From: Margaritifera margaritifera
Taxonomy: Eukaryota > Mollusca > Bivalvia > Unionida > Margaritiferidae
Assembly: GCA_029931535.1 (NCBI GenBank)
Contig: JAQPZY010001295.1
Location: forward strand, 1,860,001-1,924,000
Direction: 5' to 3'
Length of the DNA stretch: 64,000 nt
In this document: piece after piece, positions 13,413-26,587 of the stretch
How positions within the stretch are numbered: the stretch's first letter is position 1
How the letters are laid out: the number at the start of each line of letters is the position of its first letter
The notes under the pieces: model-generated
The model's input: the letters and a program-made list of their open reading frames with translations, nothing else
Databases searched by the model: none
Told to the model about the DNA's origin: nothing
Made by a program: the position numbers and the translations under genes

Positions 13413-14299
13413 AGCTTTATTATATGAAGGCAACCTGATGCATGTTAACAGTTGGGCCTGCATAATAAACAAAGAAATTCAGTTATTTATTCCAGGCAGT
13501 GGCCATAGCCCTAGCAGCCCTCTCCTCATTGTAACTGCACATTATCGGTAGGTGGCGGCTACACATAGGTGACCATAATAGATGGTTAGATTGCAGGGGC
13601 CAGTGTACTAAGTTATTTTTTCCTTTTATTTTTTCCATTTCCTAAGCCACACATGCCTCTCTTTCGTACCTCAAGAATTTACAAGGAATCACTAATTATC
13701 ATAATTGCAAGAATATTAACCTATATTATTAACCTTCAAACAGACCATATGGCAGGCATGTGCAAGTACAGCTCGTGGGCCACATCCAGCCCAAGACCTG
13801 GTTTTATCCAATTATTTTTAATCCGGCCCGAGACATGGTTTTATCCAGTTATATTTTTTTACACCATACGTAGGAAGTTGCACATGACTGCCATATGGTA
13901 GTGAACAGAAAGAAATAATAAACTGAAAACAGCCCTTATGTAGCAAAATTTCATAAAAATTTTTTGCAAAAATGTTCCCCTTTATAAATAGTGAAAATAC
14001 TAGCAAAACATCAATGACACAATTATCAATAAGAAAGTTGAACAAAATCATAAGGTATACTCCATTTAGTAAGACAACTATTAATTCATTAAATTTCTTT
14101 CATTTACTTTTCTTCTGTTAAGTTTTTAACATAGATTTAAGATGATGTGAGAAAAAAATATATTTAAAGCACTAGGAATGTCATTTTTGTGCTGAGTACT
14201 TGCACAATTTAAGTTTTCAAGGTTTAGTATATTACAATCTAAAGATTCTATGGTTTCTTGGCAAGATTTTAAATAATCAGGCTTTTGCATTTAATAATT
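13413..14299. other. Intronic unique sequence
   Basis: No exon was seen. A short duplicated phrase (ggcc.gac.tggttttatcca) occurs at about 13790 and 13830. Confidence 0.5.
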
Positions 14300-15710
14300 A
14301 TACTAGCCTCTCTGCATACAGTAGTTACTTATCATAACTGATATGCCTTTGACACTATAGCTGCTCTAAATTCAGTGGCTACTTATCACAACTGACATGC
14401 CTTTGACACTATCCTCTCTGTATTCAGTGCCTACGTATCATCACTGACATGCCTTTTAAACTAGCCTCTCTCTATTCAGGTCCTACTTGTCACCACTGAC
14501 ATGCCTTCGACACTAGCCTCTCTGTATTCAGTGCCTACTTATCATTACTGACATGCCTTTGACACTAGTCTCTCTGTATTCAGTGCCTACTTATCACTAG
14601 TGACACACCTTTGGCACTAGCCTCTCTGTATTCAGTGGCTACTTATCATCACTGACATGGCTTTTAAACTAGCCTCTCTCTATTCAGGTCCTACTTGTCA
14701 CCACTGACATGCCTTCGACACTAGCCTCTCTGTATTCAGTGCCTACTTATCATTACTGACATGCCTTTGACACTAGTCTCTCTGTATTCAGTGCCTACTT
14801 ATCACTAGTGACACACCTTTGGCACTAGCCTCTCTGTATTCAGTGGCTACTTATCATCACTGACATGGCTTTTACACTAGCCTCTCTCTATTCAGGTCCT
14901 ACTTGTCACCACTGACATGCCTTCGACACTAGCCTCTCTGTATACAGTGCCTACTTATCATTACTGACATGCCTTTGACACTAGTCTCTCTGTATTCAGT
15001 GCCTACTTATCACTAGTGACACACCTTTGGCACTAGCCTCTCTGTATTCAGTGGCTACTTATCACTACTGATATGCCTTTGATACTAGCCTCTCTGTATT
15101 TAGTGCCTACTTATCACTACTGACATGCCTTTGACACTAGCCTCTCTGTATTCAGTGGCTACTTATCACTAGTGACACACCTTTGACACTAGCCTCTCTG
15201 TATTCAGTGGCTACTTATCACTACTGATATGCCTTTGACACTAGCCTCTCTGTATTCAGTGCCTACTTATCACCACTGACAAGCCTTTGACACTAGCCTC
15301 TCTGTATTCAGTGGCTACTTATCACCACTGACATGCCTTTGACACTAGCCTCTCTGTATTCAGTGGCTACTTATCACTACTGACACAACTTTGACACTAG
15401 CCTCTCTGTATTCAGTGGCTACTTATCACTACTGATATGCCTTTGACACTAGCCTCTCTGTATTCAGTGCCTACTTATCACTACTGACAAGCCTTTGACA
15501 CTAGCCTCTCTGTATTCAGTGGCTACTTATCACCACTGACATGCCTTTGACACTAGCCTCTCTGTATTCAGTGGCTACTTATCACTACTGACACACCTTT
15601 GACACCAGCCTCTCTGTATTCAGTAACTACTTATCACTACCAACATACCTTTGACACTTGCCTCTCATTATTCAGTGGCTACTTATCACTACTGACATGC
15701 CCTTTATTGT
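14300..15710. repeat. 52-bp minisatellite, ~27 copies, with a 208-bp higher-order unit
   Basis: The unit is ctagcctctctgtattcagt, then gcctacttatcactactgac and atgcctttgaca. In the left half, a variant unit (ctctattcaggtcctacttg) recurs at 14473, 14681 and 14889, exactly 208 bp (4 x 52) apart. Four-unit blocks were therefore amplified as a whole. Confidence 0.95.
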
Positions 15711-15945
15711 TTACCTTTGATGCAGTAGATCATATCAGCTTTTGTATACAAGCATTCTAGTGTTGGACAGTCTTACAAAACTACATATCAAAGGGATGTA
15801 ATTAATACAGGTCATTTGGGGTAATCATCCCTGATGGTTTGTTCTAAAACTTGTCAAGATTATTTGTCAAGTATCAATTCCCCTTAAACAGAAGTCATGA
15901 CTGTACTGCTCAAACAAATGGCTAGGACCTACATACTATTTATGG

Positions 15946-16396
15946 CAGTAAGGGCTGGCTACATCCATTGATATGAGACTGTCAGTAAGGGCTGGCTATA
16001 TCCATTGATATGAGACTGTCAGTAAGGGCTGGCTATATCCATTGATATGAGACTGTCAGTAAGGGCTGGCTATATCCATTGATATGAGACTGTCAGTAAG
16101 GGCTGGCTATATCCATTGATATGAGACTGTCAGTAAGGGCTGGCTATATCCATTGATATGAGACTGTCAGAAAGGGCTGGCTATATCCATTGATATGAGA
16201 CTGGCAGTAAGGGCTGGCTATATCCATTGATATGAGACTGGCAGTAAGGGCTGGCTATATCCATTGGTATGATACTGGCAGTAAGGGCTGGCTAAATCCA
16301 TTGATATGAGACTGGCAGTAAGGGCTGGCTAAATCCATTGATATGAGACTGGCAGTAAGGGCTGGCTAAATCCTTTGGTATGAGACTGTATGTCAG
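15946..16396. repeat. 37-bp minisatellite, 12 copies
   Basis: Repeats of cagtaagggctggctatatc followed by cattgatatgagactgt. The right-hand copies carry shared variants (ggcagt, taaatcc), giving two subtypes. The array lies 216 bp from exon A, inside the intron. Confidence 0.95.
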
Positions 16397-16611
16397 TGGT
16401 CAGATGTCCACAAATACTGTGACAAAAATCTTAATGATGATTTCAATAGCAGATTGCCTATATTATTATTTGAAACTATTTGATAATTTAGAGTCTATAT
16501 TTATCCCTAAGCAAGGGGTGGGAACGAGAGTGATCTGATCAACAGCTAACTTTTACTGTATGTAGATGTAAGTGACCGCTACATCAGTTTTGACTTCCAC
16601 AGTTAACTTAC

Positions 16612-16779
16612 GAATATTTCTTCTGTGCCATAGCTACAGCTTTGGCTGCATCCTCCTTTGCCTTTCTGTTGGGATCAAAGGCACTGCCATCAACGTAGTG
16701 CTCGCTGAGACCAAATGCTTCACGCAGCCTGGCATTTTTTTCCTGTGTTGCCTCTGCTATCTGATGTGTTTCCTTGGCT
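16612..16779 (-). CDS. Exon A of the SR-related protein gene (Ala/charged helical segment)
   Basis: This 168-bp exon has an ATTTTTCAG acceptor and a perfect GTAAGT donor on the minus strand. It starts and ends in phase 2, and its last two bases (TC) join exon B to give Ser. The peptide runs AKETHQIAEATQ, then EKNARLREAFGLSEHYVDG, SAFDPNRKAKED and AAKAVAMAQKKY. It is rich in Ala, Glu and Lys and probably helical or coiled. I do not recognise the family; an SR-related splicing factor is the best guess from exons B and C. It lies 6.98 kb upstream of exon B, and that intron is full of minisatellites. Upstream exons, to the right, could not be identified. It has the clearest coding character in the window. 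Confidence 0.8.
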
Positions 16780-17214
16780 CTGAAAAATAAATGATTTTTT
16801 GTGTGGGGGTAATAAATCAATGTATTTTGATAATGGTGATGCTAAATCCAAACTCTTGTCCATGTCATAGCATGGAATGTATCATCATGTTAAAATGTAA
16901 CATGTTGGTGACAGGATATGAAGGGATTTCTTTGGGTCATGCAATTGCAATACTTTATTAAGGCACACCAGCAAATTTATATTTTAAAAAATGTGCAGAA
17001 AAGCAATTTGACACAAAACTTTCATACAGCATACAAGATATGTGTCTTCAGTCTCTTACAGTGCCTCAATCTTTTTAGATGGCAGCTTTAAGGTCACCAC
17101 CAGATGCAACTGCATTTCAACTGGAATTGGAAGTAGTCAATTTGTCATGTGCCATCTAGTGGCACTATTTGTGGAATAATGTGAGATAACCCCTGCCTTT
17201 GTTATATGGAATAT
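16780..17214. other. Intron or upstream sequence right of exon A
   Basis: It starts with the polypyrimidine/acceptor region of exon A. No further exon could be recognised to the right. Confidence 0.5.
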
Positions 17215-18195
17215 TTACATTTTTTCCCATATGGATCACAGTTCAGGCTATGCATTACATGACTTAATTCCCATATGGATCATGGTTCAGGCCATGCATT
17301 AAATAACTAATTCCCATATGGATCACAGTTCAGGCCATGCATTACATGATTTAATTCCCATATAGATCACAGTTCAGGCCACGCATTACATGACTAAATT
17401 CCCATATGGATCACAGTTCAGGCCATGCATTACATGATTAAATTCCCATATGGATGACAGTTCAGGCCACACATTACATGACTAAATTCCCATATGGATC
17501 ACAGTTCAGGCCATGCATTACATTACTAAATTCCCATATGGATCACAGTTCAGGCCATGCATTACATGACTAAATTCCCATATGGATGACAGTTCAGGCC
17601 ACACATTACATGACTAAATTCCCATATGGATGACAGTTCAGGCAACGCATTACATGATTAAATTCCCATATGGATGACAGTTCAGGCCACGCATTACATG
17701 ATTAAATTCCCATATGGATCACAGTTCAGGCCATGCATTACATGATTAAATTCCCATATGGATCACAGTTCACGCCATGCATTACATGACTAAATTCCCA
17801 TATGGATGACAGTTCGGGCCATGCATTACATGATTAAATTCCCATATGGATCACAGTTCAGGCCATGCATTACATGATTAAATTCCCATATGGATCACAG
17901 TTCAGGCCATGCATTACATGACTAAATTCCCATATGGATCACAGTTCAGGCCATGCATTACATGATTAAATTCCCATATGGATCACAGTTCACGCCATGC
18001 ATTACATGACTAAATTCCCATATGGATGACAGTTCAGGCCATGCATTACATGACTAAATTCCCATATGGATGACAGTTCAGGCCATGCATTACATGACTA
18101 AATTCCCATATGGATGACAGTTCAGGCCATGGATTACATGATTAAATTCCCATATGGATCACAGTTCAGGCCACACATTACATGACTAAATTCTC
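17215..18195. repeat. 44-bp minisatellite, ~22 copies
   Basis: The unit is ttcccatatggatcacagtt, then caggccatgcattacatgac and taaa. Alternative forms (gatcac/gatgac, gacta/gatta) are interspersed. It contains the palindromes catatg and atgcat in every unit. Confidence 0.95.
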
Positions 18196-19924
18196 AGAAG
18201 CAGGAGTGAGAATTATCAGAATTAATTGCATTGTAGATTTCTGATGCAGATGGTGGTGAAGAGACTGTAATTTACCTTTGAATGTATTGTTCACTCAATA
18301 AAAGCTGTTTGCCTAGTTTTCCATTGGTGACCTCATAATTATACTACACTATAATACTTCTGCAGAAAAATGTTTTCCATAAGAAAAAGGGTCTATGGCT
18401 AGTAGTGACCCTCTTTCTGGAGAAAGTCATCCTGTTCATTAATCTTTCTCTCTCCCCAGGCCCCCCGCTCTCTCTATCTCTCTCTCTTTCATTTCAGAAC
18501 AATTATTAAAACTATTGGAATATTTGTTGCAGGTACCCTTCATTATGTACATATACATGTATATGGTACAGGATTTGATGTCATAAAATTTGTGTTAATC
18601 TCAGACTCACTTTTTAAAAAATTTCGTAGTTATTATAACTTCCCCATTTTACATAGTTATAAAACACCTGATAATGGGCTATTTATTTTTGTAAGAAAGG
18701 AGATAGTTCCTTGTGTGTATTGTGTAAAAAAAAATTTGGGGGGGGGGGGTTGAACAAAAGATTGAACAAAAGACACCAATGATGTCTTTTTTGAACAATT
18801 TCAGTATTATCATTGAAAAATATCCAAATGATGTTGTCACATTGTAATTACAGAGAATGCAAAGAACAAATCTTAGTTCTTATATTTAACATATAGGTCA
18901 GGATATGGAAACTGTAGCCATTAATATGTTGCAGATGTAACATGATGCCATTTTTGCTTTTTCACAATGATTGTGAAATACATCAGATGGCTATCCAAAT
19001 GAATGATCATCAATTTAAAACAATGAAGCTGACAAATTTTTCACATCCTTTTTTTGTTGCAGTTTTATAGGTTTATTACCCTGAAATTGCTTTGATGGCA
19101 TTTTTGTGTCCCAGTTACATCCAAGAAAAGGAGTTTTTCATTCCGTTTTGGTAATTTGAAATGCTCATTGGCTCATTACATCATCTCTTATCATCCAACA
19201 ATGTAAGTTGGATAATTTTTAACCACTTTCTGTTCTTCTTATTATGCTTCTGATGAGAAATGACATGTAAAACCCACTTATACTTCACAGATCTCTAATA
19301 TAATATACAGAATGATCTTAAAATGAATGTAGTCTACTTTTAATAGATGTATTTGCAGAACAAATTAAGAGAATGTGTAAACAAGCCCCCAAAAGGACCG
19401 ACATTTAGGCTGGATGGTCAATTAGCCAGAATACTCCGTGGCTAATCAAAGATAAAGAGGCCAGAGTAAATCCAATTTTTGTACCATAGTTGCCAAGAAT
19501 AAAAAATACTCACAGTCTAGATTATACAGGTTCAACTTTTGTATGAACTTTAGGATGACAATTGTCTTTGTTTTTACTGATACAGGATACCTTTCATTAG
19601 TGACACATGAGAAGAACCATAAAATCGCAGCTGTGATGCTACTGCCACCAATAATGCCCACAAATACAACACTTTTTTCCATATTTTAAAGCAATTTTGT
19701 TCTCTTCTGCATTTCTTATGTTCAAGTGGTATCAAAGCATCAATTCTTAAAATGTTATTTAATACACAGAAAAAATCCCTGTCAAAATGTGTTTTCATTT
19801 CAGTTTGTGATGCTTTATCCTTGTTCTACTTCCTGAAGATCTATTCATCAATAGAAGTGCATGTTTCATTTACTGGCACAATATCTGTCCTTGTGTGCGT
19901 GTCTTTTTATTTTAACACTGTACT
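18196..19924. other. AT-rich sequence without a recognised gene
   Basis: It holds a CT-rich tract (about 18440-18490) and an A9-T3-G11 run at about 18727-18750. No exon is supported. Confidence 0.5.
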
Positions 19925-20545
19925 GTGTTACATGTAACATCTCCGCTATCTAATTTGAAATCAATGTGAAGTTTTACTCCTATTGATTAAATGTGACAAC
20001 TATCTTCTCTTTTTCCTTAAAGAATTACTGTTACAAAATCATCACTAAACCAATGATAAAATTTTTTATTTAAATTTAAAAAATCCAATGAAGACGAACC
20101 ATGGACACAAAATTAGGAAATTTTATATGGGGTACATGTGACATCTCTGCTTTCTAATTTGAAATTAGCATGAAGTTTTACTCATATTGATCAAAACATG
20201 ACAACTATCATCTCATTTTCCATAAAGAATTACTGTTACAAAATCATCCTTAAACCAAAGATAATTTTTTTTATCTAAATTTAAAAAATCAGATGAGGAT
20301 GAACCATGGACACAAAATTAGGAGATTTTAAATGGGGTACGTGTGACATCTCTGCTATCTAATTTGAAATCAGCACGAAGTTTTACACCTATTGATTAAA
20401 TGTGACAACCATCTTCTCTTTCTTCTTAAAGAATTACTGTTACAAAATCATCCCCAAACCAATATCAAAGAATGAAATGGGCATTAAAAAATCTAATGAA
20501 TATGTAACAATGGACAGAAACATTCAGTATCAATAGTGGCTGAAA
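19925..20545. repeat. ~205-bp tandem triplication
   Basis: catctctgctatctaatttg and aagaattactgttacaaaat recur at about 19931, 20135 and 20340 (spacing 204 and 205). The third copy is diverged and loses similarity in its last third. Confidence 0.85.
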
Positions 20546-21729
20546 AAAATTAATTTCTTAAAAATCATTAGCAAAACCCAAGTTTCCAAATAATTTCAGG
20601 CAAAATGGTACGTAATTTAAATCCTTAACCAATGAATGACTAGAAAGGCTATTTTTCCATTTGTCTTGAGCAATATTCGATACAGAAATAGTTATTTTGA
20701 GAGATGTAACATTTTTAAAAAAATAAACCTATCACACTCATCAGCCCTTCTTGAAAACCATGTGCTTTGTATAGGACTCGTGGTACTAATTCAGCTCCTA
20801 TAGAATAACCTATGAAAATATCTTGATATTAAAATTTCAATAACTTAAATTTTTTTCCAAGTTGCTTTAAATATTTTAAAAGAATCAAGATGTAATATTC
20901 TGACACCAAACCAATTTATGTACAGTAATTGGGAAAAAGGTTAAGAAAAATTAATTGGTGCCTTATTTTTATGACTTTTATCATGAATGACAACAAACAT
21001 TCATCATTTCCTATAAGATTGAAACATGATCTGGAGCTGAAAAATTTGGCATAATTTTCTTCTGATTTTGGAACGTAACAGTTGTGACACCATGTTACGT
21101 ATGAGTCATGGTGACAAATAATTTGTAAGCTGATGATTCTTTCGTTCTGGGGATGTTTTTATGAGTTTGGGTGTGTATTTTTATGATTTGTAAGTAACTT
21201 TAATGTCAATGACCAATCACTTTTTCAGAAGCTTGGCATTGTGACAGAAATTAATTATGACACCCTCACATGGACACGATAAAAACTTGAGAATGTCCTT
21301 AACATTTCACTTAAAAATTTCAAGTGTTGCATTCATTTTACTTGTGATCAATTAAAAATATCTCTTTTATCTCTCTGTTGTTTGACTGCAAATGGCATAA
21401 GCACCAACTTTAAGTTTTGTTGACTATTTCTGGAAATACATGTACTGCCATTTTTTACAGATGTACCAATTATTTTATGACATCGAATTCTGTATCATAT
21501 AAAGATTATAAATGATAACAAAAAATAATATTCATCAGTTTCTGAATTGGTGATCTACCCTTATTCTGACTTATAAGTGATATACACTTCACTTAAGTGG
21601 CCCTACAGGTTACCTATAAAAGACTTATAATTTGCATATGTAAGTGAAATGTCATTGTATGCAAGTACAAGTAAAACATAAGTGAACAAAAGAACCGTGA
21701 ACAGCACATTATATACTTGCCCTGTGTTT
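20546..21729. other. AT-rich sequence without a recognised gene
   Basis: No repeats or coding signals stand out on either strand. Confidence 0.5.
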
Positions 21730-22640
21730 AAAAGTCTTCATTGTAGATAACTGGAATTTTTGTGCAAAAACCACTTTTCTTCTTTAAATCAGTGACCATG
21801 ACCTTTTGAACCCAAAATGGACAGGCTTCTTACTTACCCCAAGAGTAAACCATCTACAAAGTTTGGTCCAAGTGTGTGATGTAAAACTATTGTGATTTTG
21901 CAGAAAAGATTTTTTTCTTTCAGTTGTGGTGACCTTGGTCTTTTACCTTTTGAGCCCAACATTTATTGGTGTTTCTTATCCCAAGAGAAGAATATTATAA
22001 GTCATTGGCTTTCTTTCTAATCCTTTACCTTCTATATTGTACCTCCTGTAATCTCCAACTACAAATTTATGAAATAAAATATGTTTAAACTAAATGCAAG
22101 TCATCCACAAAGTTTGGTCAAGGTATACGATGTAGAACTACCATTTTTGTTCTTTCAGTCACTTTAGACCTTTGACCTTCTGAACCCTATATTGAGAGGG
22201 TTCTTCCTTATCCCAAGTGCAAGCCATCCATAAAGTTTGGTGGCTGCAGATGATAGAGAACTTAAGTTATTGTATGGAAACAATTTCTTCTTTCACTCAC
22301 AAGGACCTTGACTTGTCATTTTTTTACCCCAAAATCAATAGGGTTCTTCCTTAGCCCAAGTACAAGCAATCCAAAGTCTGGTAACTGTAGTCAGTGGAGA
22401 ACTAGAGTTATTGTGTAAAAACTATTTTTCTTCTTCCAGTCACAGTCACCTTGACTTTTGAGCTTTTGAGCACAAAATTGATAGGGTTTTTCTTACTCCA
22501 AGTGCAAATCATCCACCAAGTTTGATAACTGTGGATGGTGAACAAATCAAGTTATTATGTGGATAAAAATTGGTAACAGATAGCAGGACAGAAAGACTGA
22601 TGGAGAGACAACATAACATAATACACACTGTCTTACAGCT

Positions 22641-22642
<2 letters not shown>
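21730..22642. repeat. Diverged ~145-bp dispersed/tandem repeat (gaccttgacc type)
   Basis: Units with acaaagtttggt, ctttcagtcac, gaccttgac and tagggttcttccttaccc-like phrases recur at about 21859, 22109, 22225, 22371 and 22518. The series ends with a gacaga-rich tail (about 22585-22610), as in many molluscan repeat elements. Confidence 0.7.

Positions 22643-22712
<70 letters not shown>
22643..22712. repeat. (TA)n microsatellite, ~70 bp
   Basis: An uninterrupted TA run at the right edge of the gaccttgacc repeat. Confidence 0.97.
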
Positions 22713-22719
<7 letters not shown>

Positions 22720-23170
22720 TCCATGCTTCACCTATATTTCAATTACAAGTGACATATGGTATTTATTGGTGGTAAATGCCACTTATGCAAAGGACTGTTG
22801 TGGTTAAATCAAGCAGAGTTGATTCAGACAAAATCTGTTTGCTTTTATCAGTTAAATATAAGTAAACTGCAAGTTCATGGACATTGCCATTTTCTGCTTA
22901 ACAGTTTATTGCAAGGTATAATCTCATGTCCAAAGTATACTTAAAAATACAAGTCCACTTAAAAATACTACTATGAACTGTTTTTTGGTTGGTTTTTTTT
23001 CTTTCTTTAAATTCATAACTTCCCTCATGATTTATCATTTGCAATGAGAGTCATATAAAAATAATGAGAATTTTAGCATGTTTTATTTACAATGCATTAA
23101 GATTTTGAAAAAGTTTAAAAGAAGACTTCTAACTTTGATGGACCTTACATATCAAAACTAGAATAAAGCA

Positions 23171-23171
<1 letters not shown>
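22713..23171. other. Sequence between two microsatellites
   Basis: Nothing gene-like was seen. Confidence 0.5.

Positions 23172-23237
<66 letters not shown>
23172..23237. repeat. (TG)n microsatellite, ~66 bp
   Basis: An uninterrupted TG run of about 33 units, a potential Z-DNA former. Confidence 0.97.
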
Positions 23238-23240
<3 letters not shown>

Positions 23241-24005
23241 AAGTTTGTGTATTTGTGAAGTTCAGTAAAATCAGACTTTCTTTTCTATTAAAACAATCTA
23301 TGTTTGCAAACTAATTCTTATTCTTAAGACCTAATTTACATTTTCTTTTAAAGATTAAGTACATGTAGCATTCCTTTGATTATTTGCTTTGTTTGAGTCA
23401 GTTTTACATAAAAAATATTAGAGTACTCTGACATTACAGTATGGCTTGTAACAAACATCACTGTAAACACTATACATGTATTCACTATAAAAACAGGGAC
23501 AACTGTCTCTCTAGTAACTACATGTACAACAAAATTGGGAACAGCACATATTTAAGAGTAGTTCAAGAGTCTGTAAACAGTAATGGAAGCAAATGACAAA
23601 ATGAAGGATGAGAAATATGAACAAGTTGAAAAGAAAAACAAAAGTTGCTCACCTCCATGAAGAGGCCTAACTCGGACCCATACAATTTAATATCAGTGTG
23701 CCAATGACCCACACAAAATTACTACCGTATTTCATTAATTTTTTCGTACAGGAAAAAATAGTTATTAATTTCAGTGTACAAAAAATTATGTGTAAAATAA
23801 ATAATAATTATTTTGAAGTACTGACCATGTACAAAAATAAAGTGATCGGACCCGAACAAGGTCTACGTGACACACGATACTCAACGACGTAATAGTACTA
23901 ACGTACAAAATAAACGTACAATATTTGTCTCATTCTGCTGTCAACTCAAGAATCCAATTACAATAAAAAATACAAGTACTCAAAAAGACTTTTGTTGTTA
24001 TTAGT
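23238..24005. other. Unique sequence; possible small MITE-like patch
   Basis: The 23720-23850 stretch (accgtatttcattaa, ttttttcgtacag) loosely resembles 12940-13040 in reverse orientation and 9680-9770. No gene is supported. Confidence 0.4.
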
Positions 24006-24042
24006 GAGAGAGAGAGAGAGAGAGAGGGGGGGGGGAGAGAGA
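24006..24042. repeat. (GA)n microsatellite with G-run
   Basis: About ten GA units, a run of roughly ten Gs, then gagagagaga. Confidence 0.9.
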
Positions 24043-24589
24043 GATGGCTGAAACAATAATGTTGTCAGTGTGCAATATCATGTGTATTCCGACCACACTT
24101 ATTTGTATCTGTTACCATGTGCAATGTTTCCAAAATGATTAAGATGGTCTGTACATATATTATTCATGTAAAAATGACAGTATGTGCTACCATCAAATAC
24201 ATGTAACTATCTGATACATACAATATCTAGACTGTCAATACATGTATACACTGCAAATACTTGTATACATTGTAGATACACTGTAGATGATATTACATGA
24301 TGGCTCATTTCAAATGAAATTTATGAAACTAGTTGAATACTTGTATCTTTTGTGGGCCTCATACTCTGACCCATATAATTATGCTTTAGCTTTGTGCAAC
24401 ATCATCATCATTTTTTTATATCTCATTATGTGTTATTAAATGTGTTCAAGATAGAAAAATATGACATAGATTTATGTACCTAATGACAGTAGTCATGTGA
24501 TAAAGCACAGTACATGTACTTGTACACAATGAGCACATTACATGTACATGTACCATATAATTTGGCAAGACCCTAAAAATATCAAGCAG

Positions 24590-25250
24590 TGGGCATTAAA
24601 TTCACTGAGCACATTACATGTACATGTACACACACAGCACATTACATGTACATGTGCACACACCAAGCACATTACAGTACATACAGGGCACATTACATGA
24701 ACATGTGCACACAAATAGCACACTACATGTACATGTACACAGAGACACTACATGTACATGTACACACAGAACATTACATGTACATGTACATATAGAGTGC
24801 ATTACATGTATATGTACATGTACAGTGAGTATATTACATGTACATGTACACACAGCACATCATATGTACATGAACACAGGGTATGTTACATGCACATGTA
24901 CACAGAACACACATGTATATGTACAAACTGAGCACATTACATGTACACAAAGCACTTTATATATACATGTACACAGAACCCACTACATGTACATGTACAC
25001 AGAGAGCACATTACATGTACATGTACAGAGTACAGTACATGTACATGTACACAGAGCACACTACATGTAAATGTACACAGAACACATTACATGTACACAC
25101 AGTAAATTACATGTACACACATAGCACATTACACAAACATGTACATGCAGAGAACATCACACATACACAGAGTACATTACACATACATGTACACACAGAG
25201 CACACTGAATGTACATGTTCACATAGAGTACACTACATGTACATGTACTT
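24590..25250. repeat. ~25-bp minisatellite with palindromic acatgtacatgt core
   Basis: Units of 'gcacattacatgtacatgta' plus 'cacaca' are repeated about 25 times with variable length. The core is a perfect palindrome, so each unit can form a small hairpin. Open frames on both strands (HVHVHTE- and CTCTCNVLC-like) are by-products of the repeat. Confidence 0.92.
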
Positions 25251-26587
25251 TATTATTTGGCCCATCAGATACCCTGAAAATATCAAGCAGAGTGTATTTA
25301 GTAGCAGCATACAAACTGTCTGACACTAGAATTGGGAATCTGTCCAAATTTCACAATTGATCATCAGTTAATTTTTCCACACAATGCCTAGTCCAAACCA
25401 AAGATTTGTCTGTAGTCATTTGGGAAACGTTAATTTATCCCATTTTCAAAGATATCAACATGTAAAATAAATATTTTAGAGAAATAAATTGTCTGGACTT
25501 CGGAATCCAAGTTTCCTGTGTAATAAAAGAAAACAAAAAACCTAATAAATAAGTTAATCACTCCCAATAAAATCAACAGAATCCCTAAAAATACTGACTC
25601 AGCTGAACTGTATTTGAACAAAATTGATCATGGAAATTGTAACGGATCATGTGGTAATTAAACTAAAATGAGCTTGAATAATCAGAACAATACTACCAGC
25701 CACACCTATATTTTTAAACAGCATCTCCAAAACCTGATGGAAGAAGCAACCAATAAAGGACACTTAGGACTAAAAGGGTTAAAACAGGCATCATCATGTA
25801 ATTTTAGATTACCCATGACGCCATCACAAATGAAGCTTAATTCAATCAACCAATTGTCTCTCATATTCTCCAGCCAGAAAATGCAAGAGAATTTCTCTAT
25901 TAGCAATGCCGCAGGGGGCATATTCCCTGTGGAAAAGTAAAATGGTTTTTTAATGGATGAAAGTGACAGACTTGATAGGCTCCATCTCATTCAGGTACCA
26001 TATCCTGATAGATATTGTACTTGTATCAGACCAGGATGTGTCTCTGTGTTTTAATAAATTTCTGTACTTCTATAAATCCACTGATATCGAATTCACCTAT
26101 CACATTTGTCTGCCACTGGATGTGAATAGTGTACTAAGGGATTTCTAACTGGATGGCATTCAGTAATGCTAGCATTATGCACAATTAATGTAGAAGACAA
26201 TGTGACTGTACTAACAGCCTGTACTCCTGTACAAATTTTCAACATGGAAGACAAATGTTCACATCGAGTTGGCATTGTGTTGAATTTTTTCCATTTATTT
26301 TAAACATTAAAAAAAAAAAAAAAAAAAATTACTTGCCCTTAGAAAAACGTAAATTAATCCATATCTACAAAGTAAATAGGTATAAATACACATCAGGTGT
26401 ATGACATTCAAGGTAAATTAAGGAAGGATCTACAAACAGGTTTTCCAAGCCTGTTAACATGCCTCAGTTGGCAAGCTCTTCTGTTTGTGAAACAAAATTT
26501 GCTGGCACAACTAACGCAATGCTACCTCTCTCAAATGTTAGCTTTTGCCACCTACAGCCATCCACTGGCAGCATATGTACAGTAGAA
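25251..26587. other. Unique AT-rich sequence
   Basis: No gene is supported. A poly-A run of about 20 lies at 26309-26328. Confidence 0.5.

Noticed and set aside
23650..23710. Possible minus-strand exon ending at a GTGAGC donor (KLYGSELGLFME)
   Set aside because: No acceptor or start lies upstream in frame (two stops about 40 bp before), and the frame does not fit the phase-2 gene.
24614..25323. His/Val/Thr- and Cys/Thr-rich frames on both strands
   Set aside because: By-products of the acatgtacatgt array.
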